Shown one piece after another: positions 7,145-12,638 of a stretch of DNA of 12,921 nucleotides. This stretch comes from an uncultured archaeon (lineage in GTDB: Archaea; Thermoproteota; Nitrososphaeria; Nitrososphaerales; CALBXV01). Both the position numbers and the translations under genes were made by a program. Numbering within the stretch: the first letter of the stretch is position 1; each line of letters starts with the position of its first letter. The stretch is from NCBI GenBank assembly GCA_937890045.1, contig CALBXV010000355.1:1-12921 (forward strand), read 5' to 3'. The notes under the pieces were generated by a model that had not been told where the DNA came from, ran no database searches, and was given only the letters and a program-made list of their open reading frames with translations.

Positions 7145-8181
7145 TGAGAAGAGCATTAGCATATGATGACATAAATATTATACCTAAATATTCAGATGTG
7201 GAACATAGAGACGACATAAATATTACTACAAGATTTACTAAGAAAACTTTATTAGATATACCAATTGTATCTTCACCTATGGATACTATTACTGGATTTG
7301 ATATGGCTTTTGCTATGATGGTGTTGGGTGGAGTTGGTGTTGTACATAGATTTAATACTATTGAAGAACAATCATTGATAATGAATCAGTTACATACTGA
7401 AAAGTATGATCATTGTGAATTACCATTATCTGCAGCTATTGGAGTTACAGGGGATTATTTAGAAAGGGCACAAGAATTAATTAAGAACGGATGTAATGTT
7501 CTACTTATAGATGTAGCGCATGGACATCATAAATTAGTAGGAGAAGCAATTGAAAAGATCAAACAAAACTTATCGCGAGTTGAAGTTGTTGCGGGATCAG
7601 TTGCGACAGGAGAAGCGTGTGAATACTTATGTGAAAAAGGAGCGGACTCGATTAGAGTGGGAATCGGAAATGGAAGCTTATGTGAAACGAGAATTAGAAC
7701 GGGTGTCGGAATCCCTCAAGTGTCTGCTATCCGTGATTGCGTCGCCGTTGCTGATAGGTATAACATTCCTATTATTGGTGATGGTGGGATCCGTAATGTT
7801 GGTGATGTGTGTAAAGGACTTGCTTGTGGGGCTGACTCGATTATGTTGGGCTCCCTGTTATCAGGTACTAAAGAAACTCCAGGCACGATTGAAAAAATAG
7901 GCCAATGGCCGAATGAAATGTTACATAAAAAATATAGAGGTTCAGCATCATTGGACTCTAAAAAATCAAGAGGGGATAATAAAAATGTCGAAGGTAATCA
8001 CAAAGTTATACCATACAAAGGGAAGGTCAAAAGAATTATACAAGATATACAAGAGGGAATTCGTAGTTCTTTCAGCTATGTTGGTGCTAACAATTTTCCT
8101 GAGTTTTATTCTAAAGTAGAGTTAATAGAAGTTACAAGAGCAGGAAATATTGAAGGTATGCCACACCTTCTTAATACTTAA
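7144..8181 (+). CDS. IMP dehydrogenase/GMP reductase family enzyme, CBS-less
   Basis: 345 residues from ATG 7144 (TGATG overlap; GAAGG site at 7133-7137). A (beta/alpha)8 barrel with SSPMDTITG (43-51), LIDVAHGHH (121-129), GIGNGSLCETRIRTGVG (173-189) with catalytic Cys 180, DGGIRNVGDV (213-222), and ADSIMLGSLLSGT (230-242) for phosphate binding. There are no CBS domains. IMPDH oxidises IMP to XMP; GMPR reduces GMP to IMP with release of NH3. Size suits GMPR (about 330-350). The flap (YRGSAS...NVEGNHKVIPYKG, 264-292) lacks the Arg-Tyr dyad of IMPDH and keeps an E-G as in GMPR, whereas DVAHGHH and TRIRTGVG look IMPDH-like. I lean to GMP reductase but cannot settle it. Bases about 7556-7880 are clearly richer in GC than the rest of the gene. 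Confidence 0.88.
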   Translation: MRRALAYDDINIIPKYSDVEHRDDINITTRFTKKTLLDIPIVSSPMDTITGFDMAFAMMVLGGVGVVHRFNTIEEQSLIMNQLHTEKYDHCELPLSAAIGVTGDYLERAQELIKNGCNVLLIDVAHGHHKLVGEAIEKIKQNLSRVEVVAGSVATGEACEYLCEKGADSIRVGIGNGSLCETRIRTGVGIPQVSAIRDCVAVADRYNIPIIGDGGIRNVGDVCKGLACGADSIMLGSLLSGTKETPGTIEKIGQWPNEMLHKKYRGSASLDSKKSRGDNKNVEGNHKVIPYKGKVKRIIQDIQEGIRSSFSYVGANNFPEFYSKVELIEVTRAGNIEGMPHLLNT

Positions 8182-8206
8182 TAATATGATGTTTTTTATG
8201 GTATCG

Positions 8207-8220
8207 ACATATTTATATGT
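8207..8220 (+). promoter_or_regulatory. small hairpin directly before the HNH start codon
   Basis: ACATA (8207-8211) and TATGT (8216-8220) form a 5-bp hairpin with a TTTA loop ending one base before ATG 8221. It takes the place of a Shine-Dalgarno, which is missing. Hairpins that restrain translation of phage homing endonuclease genes are known for the T4 I-TevI gene; that this is one is inference, and the stem is AT-rich and weak. Confidence 0.25.
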
Positions 8221-8679
8221 ATGAAACACAAACACCATATAATACCCAAATACGCGGGTGGAACTGATGATGAAGATAACTTGGTTTATCTTACAATCGA
8301 AGAACATGCGAATGAACATAAAAAACTATATGAGAAACATAATAGATGGCAAGACAAAGTTGCTTGGTATGGTTTAGCAAAGATGGTAAGTAAAGAAGAA
8401 TTAATAAGAATGAAATTATCAGAATCAGGTAGAGCAGGAGCGTTGAAAGCAAATAAGAATAGAGATTATTCTAAAACAGACTATTCTAAAACAGGTGGTT
8501 TCAAAGAAGGTAATCAACTTACTGCAAAAGAATTTCTGTTGGAAAGTCCAACAGGAGAAAAGGTTAAGGTTATAGGATTATCCAAATGGTGTAATGAGAA
8601 TAATCTTAATTACAATTCATTCCATAAAGGTGTTGTCGAAAGAAAACGACAACATAAGGGATGGAAACTTTGGAAATAA
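8221..8679 (+). CDS. HNH homing endonuclease
   Basis: 152 residues. KHHIIPKYAGGTDDEDNL (4-21) with EEHANEHKKLYE (27-38) is a standard phage HNH motif: His-His pair, G-G turn, Asn 20, and the zinc/metal histidines 29 and 33. A linker with a repeated YSKT (DYSKTDYSKT) leads to a C-terminal DNA-binding module: ESPTGEKVKVIGLSKWC, then NNLNYNSF, and GWKLWK at the end. This is the usual C-terminus of free-standing phage HNH enzymes that recognise a DNA site and promote their own spread. No intron is seen. It sits 40 nt after the IMPDH/GMPR gene and only 4 nt before the tmRNA, so its homing target may be in or near the tmRNA of a related phage. The start ATG 8221 has no clear ribosome site. Confidence 0.9.
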   Translation: MKHKHHIIPKYAGGTDDEDNLVYLTIEEHANEHKKLYEKHNRWQDKVAWYGLAKMVSKEELIRMKLSESGRAGALKANKNRDYSKTDYSKTGGFKEGNQLTAKEFLLESPTGEKVKVIGLSKWCNENNLNYNSFHKGVVERKRQHKGWKLWK

Positions 8680-8683
8680 TATC

Positions 8684-9103
8684 GGGGCTGATTTTTTGGT
8701 TTCGACTGGTGTTATTTGACAATAGAGTGCAACAGAGTATGAGTAGACTCTTTAATAATACTCAACAAACCTAAATGGCGATAAATCGCTACAAGGGTTG
8801 GAAATTGATTGGCACTTAGCCAATACAGAACGGATGTTTGACATCTTTGTTGAACCCGTAATGGATTCCCAACCAACTTACGCTTACGCATAAGTTACTG
8901 AGTTACCTAACACTCGGTCATAAAATAAGTTAGGTATATGTCTTACTGTAGCCTTTAGACGATAAACATGCTACCAGTTAAACCATTCTGAGTAAAATGG
9001 TGTATGGTGGTTTGTTAGTTACTACCGATTTGAAACTAACTAAGTTGTGAATGACTCTTTTAAAAAGACATACAGGACGTGGGTTCGAATCCCACCAGCT
9101 CCA
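8684..9103 (+). ncRNA. ssrA: tmRNA, one-piece, with extra structured segment
   Basis: Transfer-messenger RNA frees stalled ribosomes and tags the unfinished protein. GGGGCTG (8684-8690) pairs with CAGCTCC (9096-9102), including the G3-U70 pair read by alanyl-tRNA synthetase. TTCGACTGG follows near the 5' end. The T arm is GTGGG-TTCGAAT-CCCAC (9079-9095). Discriminator A is 9103; CCA is not encoded. PK1: 8734-8738/8747-8751 and 8741-8745/8759-8763. PK2: 8898-8903/8912-8917 and 8904-8911/8929-8936. More stems lie at 8948-8974, 8982-9001 and 9014-9040. The tag most likely ends T-Y-A-Y-A-stop (TAA 8891-8893), inside a hairpin 8875-8880/8891-8896 as in the E. coli H5 helix. The resume codon is uncertain: GGC 8777 (38 codons) or GAT 8864 (DSQPTYAYA). 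Between them lie three perfect hairpins. At 420 nt it is longer than the E. coli RNA (363). Confidence 0.95.
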
Positions 9104-9121
9104 CTAACTAAGGAGATTACT

Positions 9122-9268
9122 ATGGGTTTATCCGAAACAAAAATAACGGTTGTTCTTGATAAGATATATGATGTGTTACTTCAAATGGAAAAACGATTGA
9201 GGGATATGGAGAATCATATAAAACCTAAACAAGAAGAAACGAATAAAAAAGAACTATTAAAGGATTAA
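9122..9268 (+). CDS. small coiled-coil protein, unknown
   Basis: 48 residues from ATG 9122, which has a strong AAGGAG site (9110-9115) just after the tmRNA. An upstream in-frame start at 9047 would lie inside the tmRNA and is rejected. ITVVLDKIYDVLLQMEKRLRD with MENHI gives heptad-spaced hydrophobic residues, so a short coiled coil is likely, followed by a Lys/Glu tail. Family not recognised. Confidence 0.65.
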   Translation: MGLSETKITVVLDKIYDVLLQMEKRLRDMENHIKPKQEETNKKELLKD

Positions 9269-9269
9269 T

Positions 9270-9494
9270 ATGAAGCATATTATTGCAAAGAGAGTTCCAC
9301 CTGGAGATAGATGGTCTATCGAAGGAGATGAAGTTGTTCACTCAACACTTACAGATTGTCTTAATTCTATTTTTATGGTAAATGGTTCTACACGATTTGA
9401 TATAGATGCTAAGGCTGGAGAAATTTATACAGACGATGGTGTAGTTAAACCTGAACCAATCAAGAAGTATAGTTTGTATGGTGAAGAGATGTAA
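9270..9494 (+). CDS. small protein, unknown
   Basis: 74 residues, starting one base after the previous stop; AAAGGA (9259-9264) within the end of that gene can serve as ribosome site. Mixed short strands (HIIAKRVPPGDRWSIEGDEV, FDIDAKAGEIYTDDGVV) suggest a small beta-rich fold. No Cys motif apart from one Cys, no membrane segment, no family recognised. Confidence 0.62.
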   Translation: MKHIIAKRVPPGDRWSIEGDEVVHSTLTDCLNSIFMVNGSTRFDIDAKAGEIYTDDGVVKPEPIKKYSLYGEEM

Positions 9495-9498
9495 TCTT

Positions 9499-9732
9499 AT
9501 GAAAGAAAATACAGTATATAATCATTGGGATAATCTTGTAATGGTTAGAACTAATGAAAATTTTATAAATGTTATATGTCATAAAGAAGATCAAGTTCAA
9601 CCAGTATTAGATAGAATGTCTACTGATTGTTGTATTCTATCTGAATATGAAGAGTGGGATGAAGGTGAAGATGTGAAATGGATATTAACGTTTAGATTAT
9701 TGGAAGAACACGAAACAATTCATAGTAACTAA
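9499..9732 (+). CDS. small acidic protein, unknown
   Basis: 77 residues from ATG 9499, with GAAGAG (9483-9488) upstream. ATG 9478 is in frame and would add 7 residues (MVKRCNL), overlapping the previous gene, but has no ribosome site. Likely strands: NLVMVRTNENFINVICHKED and VKWILTFRLLEEH. Contains a Cys-Cys pair (STDCCILSEYEEWDEGED). The pattern looks like a small alpha/beta protein; no family recognised. The sulfotransferase start follows its stop directly. Confidence 0.6.
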   Translation: MKENTVYNHWDNLVMVRTNENFINVICHKEDQVQPVLDRMSTDCCILSEYEEWDEGEDVKWILTFRLLEEHETIHSN

Positions 9733-10488
9733 ATGATAAATCATAAACATAAGTTTATTTTTGTACATATACCACATACTGCAGGAACAAGTATAGAAGA
9801 GGCTTTTGGTTGGTATATACCAAATGAATCAAAGGAAATTACTAATGAAGAGTTTGTATTAATTAAAGATAGACATTTAACAGGCGCACAGAGTAAAAGA
9901 AAATATAAAAAATATTGGGATGATTATTTTGTATTTACAATTGTAAGGAATCCATTTGATTTTTTAGTTTCTAATTGGGCAAGTTCTTCTGATTATATAG
10001 ATGTTAAGAATAGGTATGCTAGTTATGGTAAATATTTGGGCGATGAAATAATATATAAAAGACGTGAACGACGATTTAGTTCAAGTTCTGATAGAGACTT
10101 ATTGGAAAGAATGGGGCTTAGTATAGATAAAATTTATTTTAAAGATTATGTAAATGCTTGTATAGATTATAAAAGAAATTTGAATCAAACAAGTATGTTA
10201 GGTGATTTAGGTAGATATGATTTTATTGGTAAGTTTGAAGATATAGAAAATAGTTGGCAATATATTTGTAAAGAACTTGGAGTAGAAATAATATTAGGAA
10301 ACTCTAATCCAACATTTAATTTGAAGAAAAAGCATTATAGTCATTGGTATACAAAAGATATAGAGTTAATAGATAAAAGTATTCCAATACTTGATGATGA
10401 ATTAATAGATAGAGTTGCAGATTATTGTTCAAGAGATTTAGAAACATTTGATTATAAGTTCGATTATGAAGAGTACGCCAAGCAATAA
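9733..10488 (+). CDS. Sulfotransferase family protein 1
   Basis: 251 residues. FIFVHIPHTAGTSIE (8-22) is the 5'-phosphosulfate-binding loop and FTIVRNPFDFLVSNW (68-82) the 3'-phosphate-binding strand of the PAPS-dependent carbohydrate sulfotransferase superfamily. DRHLTGAQ (46-53) supplies a typical His. RYDFIGKFEDIENSWQYICKELG (161-183) and RDLETFDYKF (234-243) are usual C-terminal blocks. Such enzymes move sulfate from PAPS to sugar hydroxyls or amines. The PSB-loop Lys of HIPKTAGTS is His 15 here (HIPHTAGTS); that Lys helps catalysis in studied members, so this copy may be weak or altered. No transmembrane anchor, as is normal for phage and bacterial forms. A second sulfotransferase lies at 10920-11696. 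Starts immediately after the upstream stop. Confidence 0.85.
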   Translation: MINHKHKFIFVHIPHTAGTSIEEAFGWYIPNESKEITNEEFVLIKDRHLTGAQSKRKYKKYWDDYFVFTIVRNPFDFLVSNWASSSDYIDVKNRYASYGKYLGDEIIYKRRERRFSSSSDRDLLERMGLSIDKIYFKDYVNACIDYKRNLNQTSMLGDLGRYDFIGKFEDIENSWQYICKELGVEIILGNSNPTFNLKKKHYSHWYTKDIELIDKSIPILDDELIDRVADYCSRDLETFDYKFDYEEYAKQ

Positions 10489-10933
10489 AGAAATTGGTTT
10501 TTTTAAACAGTTATATTCAGAAGAACCACATAGTTGGGTTAATCCAATATTCATTTCACGAAGCGATTGGCCACCACCTCAAGATTGGTTAGATGAAGCG
10601 CCACATTTAAATCATAAAATGATACATAAAAGAGCTTCAGTTTGTTTATGTGTTTGGGAAAGATTTGGTGAAGTAACAAATCGTGCACTTATAGATTACT
10701 TTAAATTAATAATACCACACGTTCATTTACCATTAGACTTAGATGGTTTTATGAAAATAGTAGATGGTAGACATAGATTAATAGCATATAAAGAATTAGA
10801 TATAATGTGTCCTGTTTATATAGGTAGAAAAAGAGTGAGATATGGTACTTGTTGGCAAAAAGGACTTGCTTATAATGATGGAACAGTTGATAAGAATGTA
10901 AGACATAGAAGTGGATATTATGATCTTAAATAA
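10466..10933 (+). CDS. ParB/sulfiredoxin-fold-like protein
   Basis: 155 residues from ATG 10466, overlapping the first sulfotransferase by 23 nt; a TTG at 10448 is less likely. FMKIVDGRHRLIAYKELD (95-112) followed by CPVYIG (115-120) matches the ParB N-terminal/sulfiredoxin-like core, where DG-R/H-HR binds nucleotide and the R..A..E helix follows. ParB-like domains bind CTP or ATP and occur in partition proteins, phage nucleases and phosphotransferases. The protein lacks an obvious helix-turn-helix, so it is not a full ParB. The N-terminal WPPPQDWLDEAPHL and C-terminal parts are unassigned. Its place between two sulfotransferases is curious but may be only neighbourly. It overlaps the next gene by 14 nt. 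Confidence 0.55.
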   Translation: MKSTPSNKEIGFFKQLYSEEPHSWVNPIFISRSDWPPPQDWLDEAPHLNHKMIHKRASVCLCVWERFGEVTNRALIDYFKLIIPHVHLPLDLDGFMKIVDGRHRLIAYKELDIMCPVYIGRKRVRYGTCWQKGLAYNDGTVDKNVRHRSGYYDLK

Positions 10934-11696
10934 TGAATATAAATTTATTTTTATACATATCCCAAAAAATGCTGGCACTTCTTTGAGAAGTAATTTGTGT
11001 AGATTAAGTGGTATGAAACAACCGTACACTTTTGAAGAAAAAGCGTTCGCACGTTTATGTACACATACTAAACCATGTGATTGTAAAAAGGATGGCGTCT
11101 TATCAGGTAGACATATTAGGGCTATTACATTACGAAAAGCGTTTGTACAGAAAGGAAAAAATTCAGAAAGACATATTAGGGCTATTACATTACGAGATGA
11201 AAAAAAAATAGATAATTGGAATGATTTGTATAAGTTTGCATTTGTAAGAAATCCATATGATAGAATGGTATCATTCTGGGCATTCTATAGAAACATAGGA
11301 ACATCTATGACAAATGTTAGAAGGTCAGCAGAAATGATGTCTTTTGATGAATGGGTTAAATATTTAAGAAAGAAACCATTTGCCAAAATGGGAGAGCATC
11401 CTGAATCACTTGTCCCACCTTGGCGGTGGCCACAAGTATTTTGGATTGAAAAGGATGGTAAACAGATAATAGATTTTGTAGGTAGATACGAAAATTTACA
11501 GGAAGATTTTGAATACATATGTAAACATATTGGTTTAGATAAAGATAGTTCTTTGTGGAAAGGACATAAACAATTAGAAGAGTTTAATAAATCAGGTAGA
11601 TTAAAAGATTATAGACAATACTATACAGAAGAATCAAAGAAGATAGTTGGTTGGTGGTTTAAAAGAGATTTGGAATTATTTGATTATTCCTTTTAA
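10920..11696 (+). CDS. Sulfotransferase family protein 2
   Basis: 258 residues from ATG 10920; a GTG at 10911 is possible but less likely. FIFIHIPKNAGTS (9-21) is an intact 5'-PSB loop with Lys 15, and FAFVRNPYDRMVSFW (106-120) the 3'-phosphate block. IDFVGRYENLQEDFEYICKH (184-203) and RDLELFDYSF (249-258) are the usual C-terminal blocks. It should transfer sulfate from PAPS to a glycan or small acceptor. Residues 64-72 and 84-92 are identical (RHIRAITLR), from a 27-nt exact direct repeat with a 60-nt period, so 20 residues were added in frame before the 3'-phosphate strand. The THTKPCDCKKDG stretch (48-59) has Cys residues of unknown role. Its stop TAA is followed after 3 nt by tRNA-Glu, so the messenger probably runs into the tRNA cluster. 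Confidence 0.88.
   Translation: MILNNEYKFIFIHIPKNAGTSLRSNLCRLSGMKQPYTFEEKAFARLCTHTKPCDCKKDGVLSGRHIRAITLRKAFVQKGKNSERHIRAITLRDEKKIDNWNDLYKFAFVRNPYDRMVSFWAFYRNIGTSMTNVRRSAEMMSFDEWVKYLRKKPFAKMGEHPESLVPPWRWPQVFWIEKDGKQIIDFVGRYENLQEDFEYICKHIGLDKDSSLWKGHKQLEEFNKSGRLKDYRQYYTEESKKIVGWWFKRDLELFDYSF
11109..11195 (+). repeat. 27-nt exact direct repeat inside sulfotransferase 2
   Basis: The same 27 bases occur at 11109-11135 and 11169-11195, exactly 60 nt apart. Both copies are in the coding frame and both encode RHIRAITLR. This looks like a recent in-frame tandem duplication of a 60-nt segment whose second half has diverged or been trimmed. Confidence 0.95.
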
Positions 11697-11699
11697 TAT

Positions 11700-11771
11700 G
11701 GCCCCATCGTCTAATGGTGAGGACGTCGCCCTTTCAAGGCGGAGATATGGGTTCGACTCCCGTTGGGGCTA
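11700..11771 (+). tRNA. tRNA-Glu (TTC)
   Basis: Full cloverleaf: acceptor GGCCCCA with TGGGGCT (11764-11770; closing pair G-U), D arm GTC...GAC, anticodon stem TCGCC/GGCGG with loop CTTTCAA (anticodon TTC), T arm ATGGG-TTCGACT-CCCGT. Discriminator A 11771. CCA is not encoded. The next tRNA begins after one base. Confidence 0.95.
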
Positions 11772-11772
11772 C

Positions 11773-11855
11773 GGGCAGGTAGCAAAGCGGTTAAATGCAC
11801 CAAACCGTAAGTTTGGCGTCGTGAGACTACGGTGGTTCGAATCCATCCCTGCCCT
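11773..11855 (+). tRNA. tRNA-Tyr (GTA)
   Basis: Class II tRNA. Acceptor GGGCAGG with CCTGCCC (11848-11854), D stem GCA/TGC, anticodon stem CCAAA/TTTGG with loop CCGTAAG (anticodon GTA), a long variable arm (about 11817-11831, with GTC/GAC pairing), T arm GGTGG-TTCGAAT-CCATC. Discriminator would be T 11855, unusual for Tyr, where A73 is the rule in bacteria. CCA not encoded. One base separates it from each neighbouring tRNA. Confidence 0.94.
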
Positions 11856-11856
11856 C

Positions 11857-11932
11857 GGGGCTCGGGAATGCTTGGGGTGTTCACCTCCCTTGCACGGAGG
11901 ATATCAGCAGGGTTCGAATCCCTGGAGCTCCA
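11857..11932 (+). tRNA. tRNA-Ala (TGC)
   Basis: Acceptor GGGGCTC with GAGCTCC (11925-11931), with the G3-U70 pair that marks alanine tRNAs. D stem GAAT/GTTC, anticodon stem CCTCC/GGAGG with loop CTTGCAC (anticodon TGC), T arm CAGGG-TTCGAAT-CCCTG, discriminator A 11932. CCA not encoded. The ATG of the next gene begins two bases after the discriminator. Confidence 0.95.
11924..11927 (+). promoter_or_regulatory. Shine-Dalgarno GGAG embedded in tRNA-Ala
   Basis: GGAG covers the last base of the T stem and the first bases of the 3' acceptor strand of tRNA-Ala, with 6 nt to ATG 11934, an ideal distance. No other ribosome site is possible because the tRNA abuts the gene. When tRNA folds or is cut out, the site would be hidden or lost. 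Confidence 0.6.
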
Positions 11933-11933
11933 C

Positions 11934-12527
11934 ATGAAAAATCTATCTAGATCTGAAATAAGAGAAATAAAGAATAACCAATCAGAGTTGTATATGGAAA
12001 ATGATAACTTTAAAGTTATTATACCATATACACATGATGCAGTTAAGATATATGGTAAAGGTACTAGTTGGTGTGTTTCTTGGGCAAAAGACGAAGACTA
12101 TCAGTTTTATAATAAAACAGGTAAAATTCTTTTAATACTTAAAAAGAATGTTCATATTAAAGATAATACTGAAATAGATGATGTGTGTTATAAAGTATCT
12201 ATGTGGATGCCATATCAAAAATATTTGCCACTATATAGAAATTTTGGAAAAGGTGGTATAGAAGATATAGCTAAAAGATATGAGTCCGATAAAGAGTTAT
12301 ATAAAAGCGTATTAAATGGTTATGTAAATTCGGTTGATGGTATTACTATTCATAAAATAACAGCAGATTTTGAATATTATGATGCTGATGATGCGCATTG
12401 TTTTATGCCTGTAAAGTATATAGAAGGAGATAAAGTAGTTTGCATAGATAGAGATTGGGAATTAGATTGGGAAATATTTGAGAGTATAAGATATAAGTAT
12501 GAATATGAGTGGCAATTTGAAGGATAA
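11934..12527 (+). CDS. phage protein with GKGTSWC motif, unknown function
   Basis: 197 residues from ATG 11934; a longer frame reading back to 11832 would cross tRNA-Tyr and tRNA-Ala and is rejected. The N-terminus (SRSEIREIKNNQ) is helical, then FKVIIPYTHDAVKIYGKGTSWCVSW with YQFYNKTGKILLIL. The G-x-GT-x-WC motif followed by a Y-x-Y/F and a strand of the type I-L-L-I occurs in phage and plasmid proteins of unknown role (I recall it from PcfJ-like proteins); I do not claim a function. Later parts (GGIEDIAKRY, VNGYVNSVDGI, DREWELDWEIFESIRY-like tail) are unassigned. No membrane segment. It lies between tRNA-Ala and tRNA-Cys and its ribosome site is inside tRNA-Ala, so its translation may compete with tRNA maturation. 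Confidence 0.75.
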   Translation: MKNLSRSEIREIKNNQSELYMENDNFKVIIPYTHDAVKIYGKGTSWCVSWAKDEDYQFYNKTGKILLILKKNVHIKDNTEIDDVCYKVSMWMPYQKYLPLYRNFGKGGIEDIAKRYESDKELYKSVLNGYVNSVDGITIHKITADFEYYDADDAHCFMPVKYIEGDKVVCIDRDWELDWEIFESIRYKYEYEWQFEG

Positions 12528-12531
12528 TAAT

Positions 12532-12605
12532 GTGCTGGTGCCGGAGTGGTCTAACGGGGTGGGTTGCAAACCCATTATTCACAGGTTCGAATCCTGTTCA
12601 GCACT
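12532..12605 (+). tRNA. tRNA-Cys (GCA)
   Basis: Acceptor GTGCTGG with TCAGCAC (12598-12604), D stem CCG/CGG, anticodon stem GTGGG/CCCAT with loop TTGCAAA (anticodon GCA), T arm ACAGG-TTCGAAT-CCTGT. Discriminator T 12605, the expected cysteine identity base. CCA not encoded. Confidence 0.95.
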
Positions 12606-12612
12606 CATAACT

Positions 12613-12632
12613 AAGGAGAAATACCAATGTAA
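12613..12632 (+). promoter_or_regulatory. ribosome binding site leading to ATG-TAA start-stop
   Basis: AAGGAG (12613-12618) is followed after 8 nt by ATG (12627-12629) and at once by TAA (12630-12632). The 12 bases 12608-12619 are identical to 9105-9116 after the tmRNA, where the same site drives a real gene. This is a minimal start-stop frame or the remains of a gene start that was cut off. Confidence 0.55.
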
Positions 12633-12638
12633 TATACA

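Noticed and set aside
7550..7900. 116-codon frame in another phase of the IMPDH/GMPR gene, with a coiled-coil-like and hydrophobic stretch
   Set aside because: It starts with TTG without a ribosome site, and the overlapping enzyme is clear along its full length. It probably follows from the GC-rich island; kept only as a remark.
8122..8319. Minus-strand frame across the IMPDH/GMPR-HNH junction, and other minus-strand frames (382-582, 10796-11029, 11285-11518, 11711-11935)
   Set aside because: All lie opposite well-supported genes or tRNAs, with no family motif and no ribosome site.
8817..8819. TAG in the loop of a tmRNA hairpin as the tag stop (tag ending LIGT)
   Set aside because: The loop position is right, but the end LIGT is unlike known degradation tags, while TYAYA in the later hairpin fits better.
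8764..8870. Group I or other self-splicing intron in the tmRNA
   Set aside because: The extra segment is only about 100 nt, with simple hairpins and none of the P/Q/R/S core of group I introns.
11647..11937. Reading frame through tRNA-Glu, Tyr and Ala
   Set aside because: It is an artefact of the stop-poor, GC-rich tRNA genes.
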